In this document: one piece after another, positions 33,726-43,795 of the stretch
Numbering within the stretch: the first letter of the stretch is position 1
How the letters are laid out: each line of letters starts with the position of its first letter
From: Balaenoptera acutorostrata
Lineage: Eukaryota; Chordata; Mammalia; Artiodactyla; Balaenopteridae
NCBI RefSeq assembly: GCF_949987535.1
Contig: NC_080081.1
Coordinates: forward strand, 67,973,603 to 68,037,602
DNA length: 64,000 nucleotides
Direction of reading: 5' to 3'
Program-made: the position numbers and the translations under genes
Notes under the pieces: generated by a model
Databases searched by the model: none
Told to the model about the DNA's origin: nothing
The model's input: the letters and a program-made list of their open reading frames with translations, nothing else

Positions 33726-34346
33726 TGTGGTAAACGGGATGCAAGCCATTAGGACCCCTCTTAATGAAAATATTATTAAACCAGCCACCAGCAGTACTGT
33801 CAGAAGATGAGAGCTTCCTATCCCAGCCTCTTGAGAATTTTCCTTGTTGACAAGGAGCCATCTTGCTCAAGAGCACGCCTTTCCTGAGGCAATCCATATC
33901 CAATAATTGATCACCACCCAGGGGCAACTGTGATGATATGTATTTACTCACAGGTCCCTTTGGGTTTGGCCAAGGCTTTGTCAGAGCTATGTTAAAGTTT
34001 GACTTCTCCCTCTACCCAATCGTGCTTCCTCTCCCTCTCTTCCACAGATGTTCACCACTAATAAATAACCTATATGCATCTGCTAATCCCAAATAGCAGA
34101 CGCAAGCTCTTATATATAGGATGGATAAACAAGGTCCTACTGTATAGCATAGGGAACAATATTCAATATCCTGTGATAAACCACAATGGAAAAGAATAGG
34201 AAAAAGAACGTATTTGTATAACTGAGTCATTTTGCAATACAGCAGAAATTAATACATCATTGTAAATCAACTGTACTTCAAAAAAAAAGGAAAAAAACCT
34301 ATATGCCAAACTCCATCTTGGCATCCACTCATACCAACCTGCAACA
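33726..34346 (+). repeat. ERV-L 5' LTR, split by an L1 3' end
   Basis: It shares with the 3' LTR the phrases 'ggcaatccatatccaataattgatcaccacccaggg' (there 'ggtagtccacacccaatgactgattgctgccaggg'), 'ggtttggccaaggctttgtcag' and 'tttgacttctccctctaccc'. It starts TGTGGT and ends GCAACA. Without the L1 insert it is about 390 bp. TAATAAATAACC near 34060 is the likely polyadenylation signal. Confidence 0.75.
34078..34295 (+). mobile_element. 218-bp L1 3' end inserted in the ERV-L LTR
   Basis: The body 'aggatggataaacaaggtcctactgtatagcatagggaacaatattcaatatcctgtgataaacc...' with an A-rich end is the 3' terminus of a cetartiodactyl L1. It has a third 3'UTR type, different from the two others in this window. 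AACCTATATGC is repeated exactly on both sides (34067-34077 and 34296-34306), an 11-bp target-site duplication. Confidence 0.9.
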
Positions 34347-34615
34347 ATTGGTACCAGGAAAGTCCTAGAAAGTAGGCAATAAGATGAGATGTTAGTGCTG
34401 AATCACCTGCTGCTCAACAGGTATTGAGGACCCCATGACTGGAAGTAGCAAAGGCTTCCATTGACATAGGTGCTGGTCCAACTGTTAAAACTATAACAGG
34501 TGATCACTGGGGTAGTGTGCCAGTGGAGAAGAATGCACTACCTAATGCAAACATCAGGGTTTTGAGAAGTAACAAATGAAATAGTACTTATAAGGGCAAT
34601 GGGATTAGATGGCTA

Positions 34616-34840
34616 TTGCTGCATGTCATTGACACCCTAAAAAATAATAATAATGAAAACATCCAAGGGATGAACAGGCAACTGAAAGGTAAGTGTGAAA
34701 AACACCAGACCTCCTTGGTAGCTCAAAAAGAATGTCTCATCTTCTGCAGGCAAAGGGCAAAGAAAGATCAGGACCAGGACCAGGATTTAGGAGTTAGAGC
34801 AGCCAAATTCCAGAGAAAATTAAATACCCAAACGTGTTAG
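34616..34840 (+). pseudogene. ERV-L internal 5' region (gag-leader remnant)
   Basis: A 74-codon open frame (HVIDTLKNNNNENIQGMNRQL, then QRAKKDQDQDQDL) lies between the LTR and the pol remnants, where gag should begin. The short repeat DQDQDQ is a local feature. I cannot match it to a specific gag domain. Directly after it the sequence jumps to RT thumb-like sequence, so most of gag, protease and RT is deleted. Confidence 0.4.
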
Positions 34841-34899
34841 GTCTGTTATGCCAAGATCAGTGCTCTTACTATGGGCAGGGGGAGGAGCGAATGAGACCA

Positions 34900-36385
34900 G
34901 GACACTTGGGATAAGGATCTGGGCCTTCCAGAGCAGTAAAGTTTTTGAATTCAGAGATTAGAGGCATGTCAGGAAGTCCCCTCCAAAGTAAAAGACAAAT
35001 TATTGCATCTTGTGTCTCTCATCACAAAGAAGAAAGCACAATGCCTGATAACCTTTCCTGGTTCCCGAAGGAACATATTCCACACCTGGTGACACTACTT
35101 TGACTATACCAGGTGACATGTAATGTTTCAAGCTTTGAGAGGGACCCAGAGCACCAAAGGCTCTGCAGCAGGTCTAGGCTGGGGTGCAAGCAGTTCTGCC
35201 CCTTGAACCATATGATTCAGTAGATGCTATGGTATTAGAAATACCAATGTTGGGAAAAGATGCCACGTGAAACATGGAGCTTATAGCAAGCCCCAGAATG
35301 TAGTCCTCTGATTTTCTGGAGCAAATCCATACCATCTTCAGTAGAATTATACACCATTGTGGGGCGGGGGGAATCCTAGAATTTTATTGATCTCTGGTAG
35401 AGACTAAATGCCTGACCATGGAATACTAAGTGACCATGGATCTGGAAATGCATATCATGAGCTGGGCTCTGTCAGACCTGGTAAGTCATAAGGACAGGCA
35501 GACTCAGAAACAGTCCATCACAAGATGGAAATGGTATATCCTGGATCCAGCACTAGCAGAACCAGATTGCATAAGGAAGTTACAGAAAGAGCCCAGATCC
35601 CAGCGTCACTCACCAATATTGTTCCTGTGCACCTCCTTTAGCTCAGACCTATGACCACATAGAGGATTTCTTATTACCATCTGAAAGAGAAAGAAAAGAC
35701 ACAAGCAAGCTTTATAGCTGAATCAGCTCAGTATGTAATGCAAGGCAAACATGAACAATAGTTTCACTAGTCTTATTCAGAAGCATCCTTAAACGACAGT
35801 GCAAGGAAAAATCCTCTCAATCGTTGGATATCTGGGCAGAGCAACTAGCCATCCTCTTTGTGTGAAGAAATAGTCCCAGATTAGAATGTATATAAACTCA
35901 TGGATGGAGAATAGCCTGTCCAGCTGGGGCCTAAACGCAGAAAGATTGGAAGATAGAGACAAGGAGGTGTGGGGTAGAGACATGTGGATGCACGTATGGG
36001 AGCGAGCACAAAGTGTGAAGACCTTTGTGTCACATGTTAAAGCATATCAAAGAGCATCCACTGCAGGAGAGGCACGAAACAGCCAACTACAAAAAATGAC
36101 CTAGTCTGGTGACACCAGCCAGTGTCAGTGATGTCACCACAAAGCCACAACAGGCACATGAATGGAGTGGCTGAGACGAAAGATATGGAGGCCCAACTGT
36201 GTGAGCTCCCACTGACTGGGGCTGATTTAGCTACTGCTGCCACTGAATGCCCAACCTCAGAGCAGCAGAGGCCAAGGTTAAGCCCCAGTAGGGCATTATT
36301 CCTCAAGGAGTTCTGCCAAGTTCCACCGTATGGGGCCAAGTTTACTAAATGGGCTTCTTACTTCCTAAAAAGGCCAATGACTTGA
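34900..36385 (+). pseudogene. ERV-L pol remnant: RT connection, RNase H, integrase N-terminal
   Basis: In plus frames, 34960-35120 resembles the RT thumb/connection (IASCVSHHKEES, then WFPKEHIPHLVTLL). The frame at 35430-35654 has MSWALSDLVSHK and ITRWKWYILDPALA of the connection. The frame at 35886-36104 has the RNase H part (INSWMENSLSSWGLN, VWGRDMWMHVWERAQSVKTFVSHVKAYQRAST). The frame at 36122-36385 has the integrase HHCC part (LPLTGADLATAATECPTSEQQRPRLSP), where the second zinc Cys is a Ser. Stops separate these pieces. No active enzyme is possible. Confidence 0.75.
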
Positions 36386-36814
36386 TTTCAGAGAAATACA
36401 TACATATTCTAGGTATGGGTTTGTTTTTCCTGCACTTCAAGCCTCAGCTAGCACCACTATGTAAACGCTTATAGAGTATTTGCTCCACCACATGGGACCT
36501 ACATAATATTGCATCAGAACAAATGACCCGTTTTGACATCAAAGGCGGTACAAGAGTGGACCCTGACAACAGAAAGTTAGGATTACATATTACACCACCA
36601 AAAAAACTCCTGTTGCTGCTGAAAGTCACAGTCAATGTGCCAGTTTGGAGGCAATCCACCATGAGGATAGAATTCCCTCCTCTGTGAAGCAGTGTATATA
36701 CTGAACTAAAGAACTGTTGGTGGTAACGTGCACCTAATAGGAAGAATACACGAGCATGGGAACCAGGGCATGTGATGGTCTGCTTATCATCACTCTCCAT
36801 GACCCACTGAAGGA

Positions 36815-37100
36815 CTTTGGAATTCCCATCCCCAAAGCTCAGAGCTCTGTAGGGTTAGAGGTCCTGATCTCTAAAGAGAGCACACTTTCACCACAGAACA
36901 AAACAATAGTTCCTTTCAACTCCAAGCTATAGCACCACCAGGGACTAGCAGACAAGAAGAATCACCACCTTAACAGGAATAATTGGCCCTGAGCATAAGA
37001 AAGAGGTAGCATTGCTATTTTACAGTTATGGCGACGTGGGTACTTTTGGTCATCTCTGGGATTCTCTTGCCTAGTTGTGACAAGTATAAAGACTTCAGCC
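36815..37100 (+). pseudogene. dUTPase-like remnant downstream of integrase
   Basis: In one plus frame VGLEVLISKESTLSPQNKT and VPFNSKL are followed after stops by a piece related to ALLFYSYGDVGTF. The order and spacing resemble the dUTPase that class III (ERV-L) elements carry after integrase. A dUTPase removes dUTP during reverse transcription. The match is by eye and the frame is broken. Confidence 0.5.
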
Positions 37101-37380
37101 TGACAAGAGCATGGAGACTAGGAACTCAGCCTCCTCAGGATAATTCATTAAGATGAGCTGGGGTAGTACTAAGTTTGAGGGAAATCTAAGATGGATAATG
37201 GAAGAGGGAGACAATGAGAATCAGTTGCAGCCCCACACAATCTGCAGTGATGGGGGCTATAGGTCTTCCTATGAGCCTTCCTCTTCTAAGTTTCTCCAGG
37301 GAGACAGGTCATCAGATTCTGGTGGAGCTGCTGCCAGAATGTACTTGAAGAAGTGGATCTGAGCAACATAAGAAGTAGTC

Positions 37381-37812
37381 TGTGATGGACACACCACAGG
37401 GAGTAGACTGAGATGGACAAAGAGATGTACCACCCAGATCCTGCTCCAAAGAAGGGTTTATTATTCCAGATTCTTGAAGTTCTGTGGGCTCCTTCAAGGG
37501 TGCCTCAGCTGCAAAGAGCTACCTCACACAAGAGTACCCCTTTCTGGGGTAGTCCACACCCAATGACTGATTGCTGCCAGGGTATAAAGGTCTGACAATT
37601 TCTGCCCCTCCAGAGATATCTGTGATGGGCTGTATCTGCTCCCCACACCTTGTGGGGTTAACCAAGGCTTTTCCAGGCTTGCATTGCAGTTTGACTTCTT
37701 TCTCTGCCCACTTTTGCTTCGTTTTCCTCCCTTCCACAGGGATTGATCCCTTATAAATAGTCTGTACACTAAACTTTTTCTCATCTGCTTCTGAAAGACC
37801 CAATCTATGACA
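37381..37812 (+). repeat. ERV-L 3' LTR
   Basis: Begins TGTGATGG and ends CTATGACA, matching the 5' LTR in order and in several phrases. TATAAATAG near 37753 may be the worn polyadenylation region. The LTR pair has diverged strongly, with indels, which indicates an old insertion. Confidence 0.72.
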
Positions 37813-38499
37813 ATCATCAAAAAACAACAAATACCCAGGAATAAATCTAACAAAATATGTATGACTTTGTAGAAAAATGAAAAAAATGTTATTAAGAGAA
37901 AGTAAAGAAGATCAAATAAATGAAGGAATAATTCATGTTCATGGATTGAAAGTCAATTTTGTACAGATGTCCATTCTTTCCAAATTGATCTAAATGTAAT
38001 GAAATCCAAAAAAATATCTCAGCAAGTTTTATTTGTGAAAACTGGCAAGCTGGTTCTAACATACATATGAAAATTCAAAAGGACAAAAACAGCTCATGCA
38101 AAATGAGGTAGAACAAATTTAGAGAACTACAATTTAGGAAATCATAAATTCTAAAACTACAGTAATTAAAAGAATGAAATAATGGCAAAAAAAGATGGAC
38201 TAATAGATGAATGGAATAGAATCAAGAATTCAAAAATGCATATATAGACATTTGATTTATGACAAGGTAATGCTGAAGAGCAGTGTAGGAAAGGATGTCA
38301 TCTCAACATATGGTTTTGAATCAATTGGTTTCCATATGGAAAAAAATTATCTTAACACCTATCTCACTTCATGTTCAAAAATCAATTCTAGATGGACTGT
38401 AGATATAAATATAAAAGAGAGAAGAGTAAAGCTTCTAGAATATAATATAGAAGAATATATTCATAACCTTGGAATAGACAAGGATTTCCTATACAGTAT

Positions 38500-38502
<3 letters not shown>

Positions 38503-38530
<28 letters not shown>
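38503..38530. repeat. (CA)n microsatellite
   Basis: About fourteen CA units in a row inside the old L1 ORF2 remnant. Confidence 0.95.
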
Positions 38531-39201
38531 GTCATTTCTACATCAAAAGACACAATTATGATAGTAGGAATGCACAGAGTGGAAGAAAATATAATCAACA
38601 AAGGAAATGATTCCAAATAACAAAAGAACACCTATAAATCAATAAGAAAAAGATTAAGCCCATAGAAAACTTGAAAAATCATTAAAAAGAGGATGGGGCA
38701 CATACAAATGACCATTAAACATATGAAAAATCATACATCCATATTAGTCATTAGAGAAATACAACAGTATACCACTTCACAACTATGAATAGCTAAAATT
38801 AGGAAGATTGACAATAGTAGAGAAACTGGAATTCTCATGCATTGATGATTAGCACAAAGTGACACCACCACTTTGGAAAACTTTCAGTAATGTCTTCTAC
38901 AACTGAAAAACACATATCATATGGCTCAACAATTCTACTTTTACTTTGATAGCTAACAGAAATGCACACCTATGTTCATTAAAAAACTATACAGACATGA
39001 TCACAGTGGCACTATAATAGCTCAAAACTGGAAACAACCCAAAATCTATTTAGGGTTGAGTGGACCAAAAAATTTGCTATATCCATACAATGGAAGGTTA
39101 TCTATGATGAAAAATGACAAAATACTGCTACTTACAATAAAATGGGTGCATTCCAGAAACTTAATTTTGAACAAAACCAGACCCCCAAAAATCATCATAC
39201 T

Positions 39202-39581
39202 GGGCTTCCCTGGTGGCGCAGTGGTTGAGGATCTGCCTGCCAATGCAGGGGACACGGGTTCGAGCCCTGGTCTGGGAAGATCCCACATGCCGTGGAGCGG
39301 CTGGGCCCGTGAGCCACAATTGCTGAGCCTGCGCGTCTGGAGCCTGTGCTCCGCTACAAGAGAGGCCGCGATAGTGAGAGGCCCGCGCACCGTGATGAAG
39401 AGTGGCCCCCGCTTGCCACAACTAGAGAAGGCCCTCGGACAGAGGCGAGGACCCAACACAGCCATAAATAAAATAAATAAAAATAAAAACATAGAATAAT
39501 CATTAAAAAAAAAAAAAAAAGACGCCGGTGGAGGTCGTGGGAATTTGAGCTCTCATTTGCCTCTTTCTAAAAAAAAAAAAA
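39202..39581 (+). mobile_element. CHR-type tRNA-derived SINE with extended 3' tail
   Basis: The head GGGCTTCCCTGGTGGCGCAG contains the pol III A box (39211-39223). The B box GGGTTCGAGCC is at 39256-39266. The body includes 'agatcccacatgccg', 'cggctgggcccgtgagcc' and the tail-side 'ccctcggacagaggcgaggacccaacacagcc', followed by (AAAT)n. This is the cetartiodactyl CHR SINE, mobilised by L1 proteins. AAAAATCATCATACT occurs exactly at 39187-39201 and 39582-39596, a 15-bp target-site duplication, so everything between is one insertion. That includes two further A runs with unrelated DNA between them. Confidence 0.95.
39493..39568 (+). other. Non-SINE DNA inside the SINE insertion (3' transduction)
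   Basis: After the SINE's own A/T-rich tail come a short piece ending AGAATAATCATT, an A run (39505-39520), a 48-bp segment from GACGCCGGTGGAGG to CTCTTTCT (39521-39568) and another A run up to the right target copy. The 48-bp piece is not SINE sequence and is not found elsewhere in the window. It contains two CpG sites and ends in a T-rich stretch. Confidence 0.85.
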
Positions 39582-39830
39582 AAAAATCATCATACTGCAT
39601 GATTCCATTTATATAAACCTCAAGAGGATGAATGGAAATAACTTATGGAGAGGAAGAGTGGGTAGTGACTGTGAGAGTCACAAGAGGGGTTCCTGGGGTA
39701 CCAACAATTGTTCTATTTCTTGACATGGGTGGTAGTGATATGAGTGTGTTCACTCTGTGAAAATTTATTGATCTGTACACATAGGATCTGTGTACTTCCT
39801 TTGAACCATAATAGGTTACATGCCCAGTAC

Positions 39831-41939
39831 AATGTCAGATAAAAGGAAACAGATATCTGTTAGTTTAACTTGTGGACTTCATTTGCCATACACACAACTG
39901 CATCAAAAGAATGAGAGATCTGGGCACAGGGATGAAATATAAAAAGCAATCCATCCTCACAGGTGCGAAGGAGGGCTGAGGGGTGAGACAGGCCCTTATG
40001 CTGGTGCCAAGATCACTACGCCCTTGGCACAGCTGTGTGTACCCATGTGTCCGGCTCATTTTATAGAAGAACATGTTGCTAACTCTGTAAGGCTATAGAC
40101 CTAAACACACAATTCTGTTTCTAAGTTCACATCTTGTACCATACCTTATGTTTTACTTTGGCCGCTGAACTGGAATAGCCATTGCCTCCATTATTTCTAA
40201 GTGGAGGGGTTTTTAGTACTACATTTATGAGTTTCTCATTTTTTAAGTGGGTAAACCTGGCCCACAGCACAACCTTAAATACTTTTACTAGTAAAAACAC
40301 CATCCACTGCAGACACGTTCTTCGCAGGGAAAAAAATCTGGCTTCTGGATACTTCGGTCTGGCCAACAGACATCCCACCAGGTTTATAGTGAAAGATCAG
40401 AGTTCTCTCACAACAGCATGAGGAATATTTCCCATCCCGGGATGACTGACTTCTGAGAGGAGTTTGCAGGACTGGCAAGACAACGCGTGGACCAGGCCAA
40501 ACCAAACATCGAGTGGAAAAGTCCACTCAGACAGTGTTCCACGGGCCCAGGCCTCCTGAGGCCAGCCCACATGTGCCGCTGACTTCAGTTAGCGATGAAG
40601 CAGCAGCCAAACAGCACTGCACATACTGTACAGAGAGTGTGCCTCAGCCAGGTAGAGGAAAGGATGACAGGGCCACCGGGACACCATCCCAGGTCTAATC
40701 AGAAGAATACGCTCTGAGTTTTCCAGGACCTCGTAATGCCAGAGATATTTTGAACATGGCTTTGAGCAAATATTTTGAGCATAAATGGCTCTTGGGACCC
40801 ATGTGTCTAAATATTTTCCCTTTTATGCTAGGAGAGAAGAAACCTTCTTTTCACATCTCTACAAAGTGAAAAAACTTTTTAAAGAAAACTTTATTTAAAC
40901 CACAAATGTATCCTACCAGATTTTGCCATCTCCCTTCAACGTTCTTATTCCTCAATTGCAAATTCACTAGTTAGGAACAGTGCTTCTATACATCCTACAT
41001 CCTGACAAGTACACTATTCATACCCCAAAGTATCGAATATTTATTCATATGATCGTTACATCTACTTTGTTAATTTATTCTAAAAACTTTAAAAGGTGCT
41101 ATGGAAGCACCTCTGAAATTATGCCTCCAATAAGAAAATTTTCATGAAGAAAGAAAACAAATAATTGAAAGTTGCTTGCATATTTACTTTAAAATATGTG
41201 ACATTTATCCATTTGGTCTAAAACTGGAAGGCATGATGATGCGTATATGTGACAAATGCAGAACAAGACATTCTCTCCCCAAAAGATGAAAAATCGCTTT
41301 ACTTACAGCATAGTAGATTTCACAGAGCAGTTGAAGATGTCAGAAGATTTCTAAATGTGAAAAGAAAGATTTATTTTTAAAATTCTGTGAATTTCAAAGA
41401 ATTGTGCAGATATATAAATCAGATTAATTATATTACACACACTAATATTTCTATGACTAACAATGGCTGTTAACACCCAATTTCCAAAAGGATAAATATT
41501 TCCTGACACATAAATTCTTACAACTAGAACAACATAGTTTTTCCAAATAAATCTTTTCACATCCATTTAAATAAAATCACATCTTATTGGGCAAAGAATA
41601 AAGAAAGAATCAAAAATTAGTGTAAGCTGTTAACTCTTAACAAACGTCAGTTGTCTTCTGCTGTGCTTCCTCATGCTTCCTCAGAACTCCACATCACCCC
41701 ACTTTGCAACTTACTTTTTCAGTCACCTCAGTAAAAATTTAAAGATTCTGACCCTTCTTCAAAGAAGGGTGAAAGACTGAAGCCCAGGTCAATTCACTCA
41801 CCAAGGAGATAAGATTTCCCCCAGTATCCATTTTCCAATGCCAAAATGTTTATGAGGGAAAAGAGATGGGTTATTTTGTCCAATCCAGAAAATGTTTTGA
41901 CTAAAATATTTATCTTTTTCTTTTAAGATAATATCTAAA
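39831..41939. other. Unassigned stretch with a GC-richer block
   Basis: Between about 40240 and 40720 the base composition is less AT-rich and has a few CpG (CAACGCGTGG, ACATCGAGTGG). Overlapping open frames occur on both strands (40182-40421 +, 40275-40526 -, 40513-40698 +), none with a recognised domain. The remainder is plain AT-rich DNA. Confidence 0.4.
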
Positions 41940-41944
41940 TTTTT

Positions 41945-42115
41945 ATAGCTACTTACAGTTTACAAAGTGCTACCCACTATTTTTTTTAATCCTCACCAGA
42001 GCAGAGCTCGGATCACTACTTTGTAGACGTAGAAACTGAAGCCAAAACCTGAATCTAAGCCCTCGAGCCCCAGCACAAGCTTTTGCCTCTTAACCATATC
42101 TGAGAGAAAGAGATG
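41945..42115 (-). repeat. MIR SINE
   Basis: 'agctacttacagtttacaaagtgct...aatcctcaccagagcag', then 'tagacgtagaaactgaagcc' and 'caagcttttgcctcttaaccatatc', match a reverse-complement MIR from its tail to its tRNA-like start. Confidence 0.7.
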
Positions 42116-43239
42116 AGGCTGCTTAGGACTCCCTTTTGTTGGGTGAGATGCAAAAAAAAGATACAGAATTTAAAAGGAAGAGAGATGCTAATGGAGCCTG
42201 AAAAGATGCTTGGCGATTCTGACTAGAATTGTGAGAAATTTTTTGATAAAGGAGAACTGAGACAGGAAAGTGATCATTTCAACCTTTAAGGAATTCACTA
42301 AAAAATGAGAACAACTTTAGTGTTAGCTCTCTCAGAACCACGCTAAAGCAGGGGTTTTGACTGGCACTACAGAAAAAAAAAATCTGGGACAAAACACCAC
42401 ATATGCAGTTGTAGTAAGGATGGCTCTAAGTTAAAGCTGCTTGTAACTCACAGCCCCACAACTTGTGGGAGTGTTAAAGGTTCCCACGATCCCCTTCTGC
42501 CTTCATCTTCTATCTGCTTCCACATGCACTGTCTCGGTGTCTCACTGTGTCAACCAAATTGTGAACTCATACACTTTACTGGTTTCAAAAGAATTAAAAC
42601 AAATATTACCTTCTTTTAAAAAATCATACACAGGTAAGTGTGAGCAATGGAGGTTTTATTAAAGATTTCAGAAGACTAGAAGGGTGTGGCATAGCTCCAA
42701 TTTTACAATTCATCTTTCAGATATACTTTTTCAAAATTTCTCTGACAAGAATGGGATTTAGGGGTCCTATCTTGGTCCCTTCTCTAGCTGGCACCTCATC
42801 TATTCTCCCAGCCTCTCATCTTCCCACTAACTGCCCGTGCTTCTCACTGACTTCCTCTTCCTTCTCATTTTCCTTCCCATCCACCTCAAGAAATGTAAAA
42901 TGTTCCTTCCTGGCTCAAGTTTAACAATTCAGTGGTTGTCTTGTGTTGTTGAGCTGTTCCTAAGATCTCACCATCCAACCCCAAGAGATTACCCAAGTAT
43001 ATCCGCCCCCACCCCCCGCAGAAGCTCTTAAATATAGAGACTAAAGGAATGGGCAATAGTCATAAATGACCAAATGACCTTGGCTGGCCACTGATTTTTT
43101 TCAAAAATGTACATTTAAAACTAATTTAGATAATGTATGATTTGTCCTATGCATTTCATATTCGTAGTTGTTTTAGAAGTAAACTGCTTGTGTGTATCCA
43201 GGTCACATGAATTTGAAGGATCAGCAACTAAAACCCTTC
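42116..43239. other. Unassigned stretch
   Basis: A pyrimidine-rich part (about 42760-42900) gives a serine/phenylalanine-rich open frame (42640-42924) that looks like low-complexity artefact. A C-rich run CCGCCCCCACCCCCCGC is at about 43002-43018. Confidence 0.4.
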
Positions 43240-43500
43240 ATACAGAGTCCTGAGCAGTAAGTAAGGACATGGTCTCTGGAGGTAGACAGCGGAGTTGAAA
43301 TTCTGTCTCCTCCACTGCCTTAGGCAAATTACTCAACCTCTCTGGCCTCAATTTCTTCAGGTGCAAAATGGAATGATAGTAATTACTTCCACCTCATAGG
43401 GTTATCATATGAATAAAACGAGTTAACACATGTGAAGTCCTTAGAACATTGCGTGGCACATGGTAAGTACTGAGTAATGGTGGATATTATTAGAATTATC
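43240..43500 (+). repeat. MIR SINE, near full length
   Basis: It shows 'ggacatggtctctggaggtagacagc', 'caaattactcaacctctctggcctcaatttcttcag', 'cctcatagggttatcatatgaataaaacgagttaacacatgtgaag' and 'gcgtggcacatggtaagtactgagtaa', all in MIR order. Confidence 0.88.
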
Positions 43501-43669
43501 TTAACTCACTACGGAAGGCAGTGGTATCTTTTTTCCTTATATCTCCTCTTAAGCATTTGCTATTTTTACTATTTATTTGTCAATTACTAATGTGCTACTT
43601 TGAAATAACTCTTATACATCTATAGTATAATAGAATACAACCTATATGCTTATCTTTATTTAAAGGTTT

Positions 43670-43795
43670 ATAAACGACTGTTCTAGATTATGACCTTACA
43701 GACATTGACTGCGTTTTAACATCTTTCTGTCTACCATAGTGCTCAGTAAAATAGCTTGCTCATAACAGGGGCTTAATTAATATTTACTAGTTCAA
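43670..43795 (+). repeat. L2-type 3' end
   Basis: 'tagattatgaccttacagacattgactgcgttttaac...ctaccatagtgctcagtaaaatagcttgctcataacaggggcttaattaatattt' follows the LINE2 3' end 'agactgtaagctccttgaggg...cccagtgcctagcacagtgcctggcacatagtaggcgctcaataaatattt'. Confidence 0.6.

Larger units (their letters stand above)
33726..37812 (+). mobile_element. ERV-L-type endogenous retrovirus, degraded, with two LTRs
   Basis: Two related LTR sequences (33726-34346 and 37381-37812) bracket about 3 kb. Straight after the 5' LTR, ATTGGTACCAGG has the position and form of a primer-binding site. The internal region keeps worn pieces of pol in plus orientation: RT thumb/connection, RNase H, integrase and a dUTPase-like piece after integrase. 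That last order is typical of class III (ERV-L) elements. Most of gag, protease and the catalytic part of RT are missing. It sits inside the ORF2 of an older L1. It is a fossil with no intact gene, and no env is seen. Confidence 0.75.
33555..39830 (+). pseudogene. Old L1 ORF2 (RT to 3'UTR), interrupted by ERV-L and SINE
   Basis: L1 pieces lie at 33555-33720, 37813-39201 and 39597-39830. The first gives 'agtaaatttagcagtgttgctaggtacaaagaat', the segment after FADD. The second resumes exactly downstream with 'aaatacccaggaataaatctaac' (YLGINL in other copies). It continues through a worn ORF2 C-terminal part to 39200, with a (CA)n repeat inside. The third is 3'UTR ('gcatgattccatttatataaacc', 'gggtagtgactg'). 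Many stops. The ERV-L and the SINE are therefore younger than this L1. Confidence 0.8.

Noticed and set aside
36037..36339. 100-codon minus-strand frame in the ERV-L
   Set aside because: The plus strand here encodes RNase H and integrase-like peptides in the expected order, so the minus frame is a shadow.
38503..38530. CRISPR-like or other regular repeat array
   Set aside because: It is a plain CA microsatellite without spacers, in a mammalian genome.
39211..39266. A tRNA gene, because A and B boxes are present
   Set aside because: The head is a tRNA-derived SINE with a tail, target duplication and no cloverleaf-length structure.
39046..39492. Open frames of 148 and 175 codons across the SINE
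   Set aside because: They run through a tRNA-derived SINE, which is pol III transcribed and non-coding. Openness follows from its GC-rich body.
40127..40526. Overlapping minus-strand frames as a possible processed gene
   Set aside because: Frames in different phases overlap without one clear winner, no family is recognised and no A-tail or start context supports a gene.
42640..42924. 94-codon frame rich in S, F and P
   Set aside because: The stretch is pyrimidine-rich low-complexity DNA; no domain or splice context.
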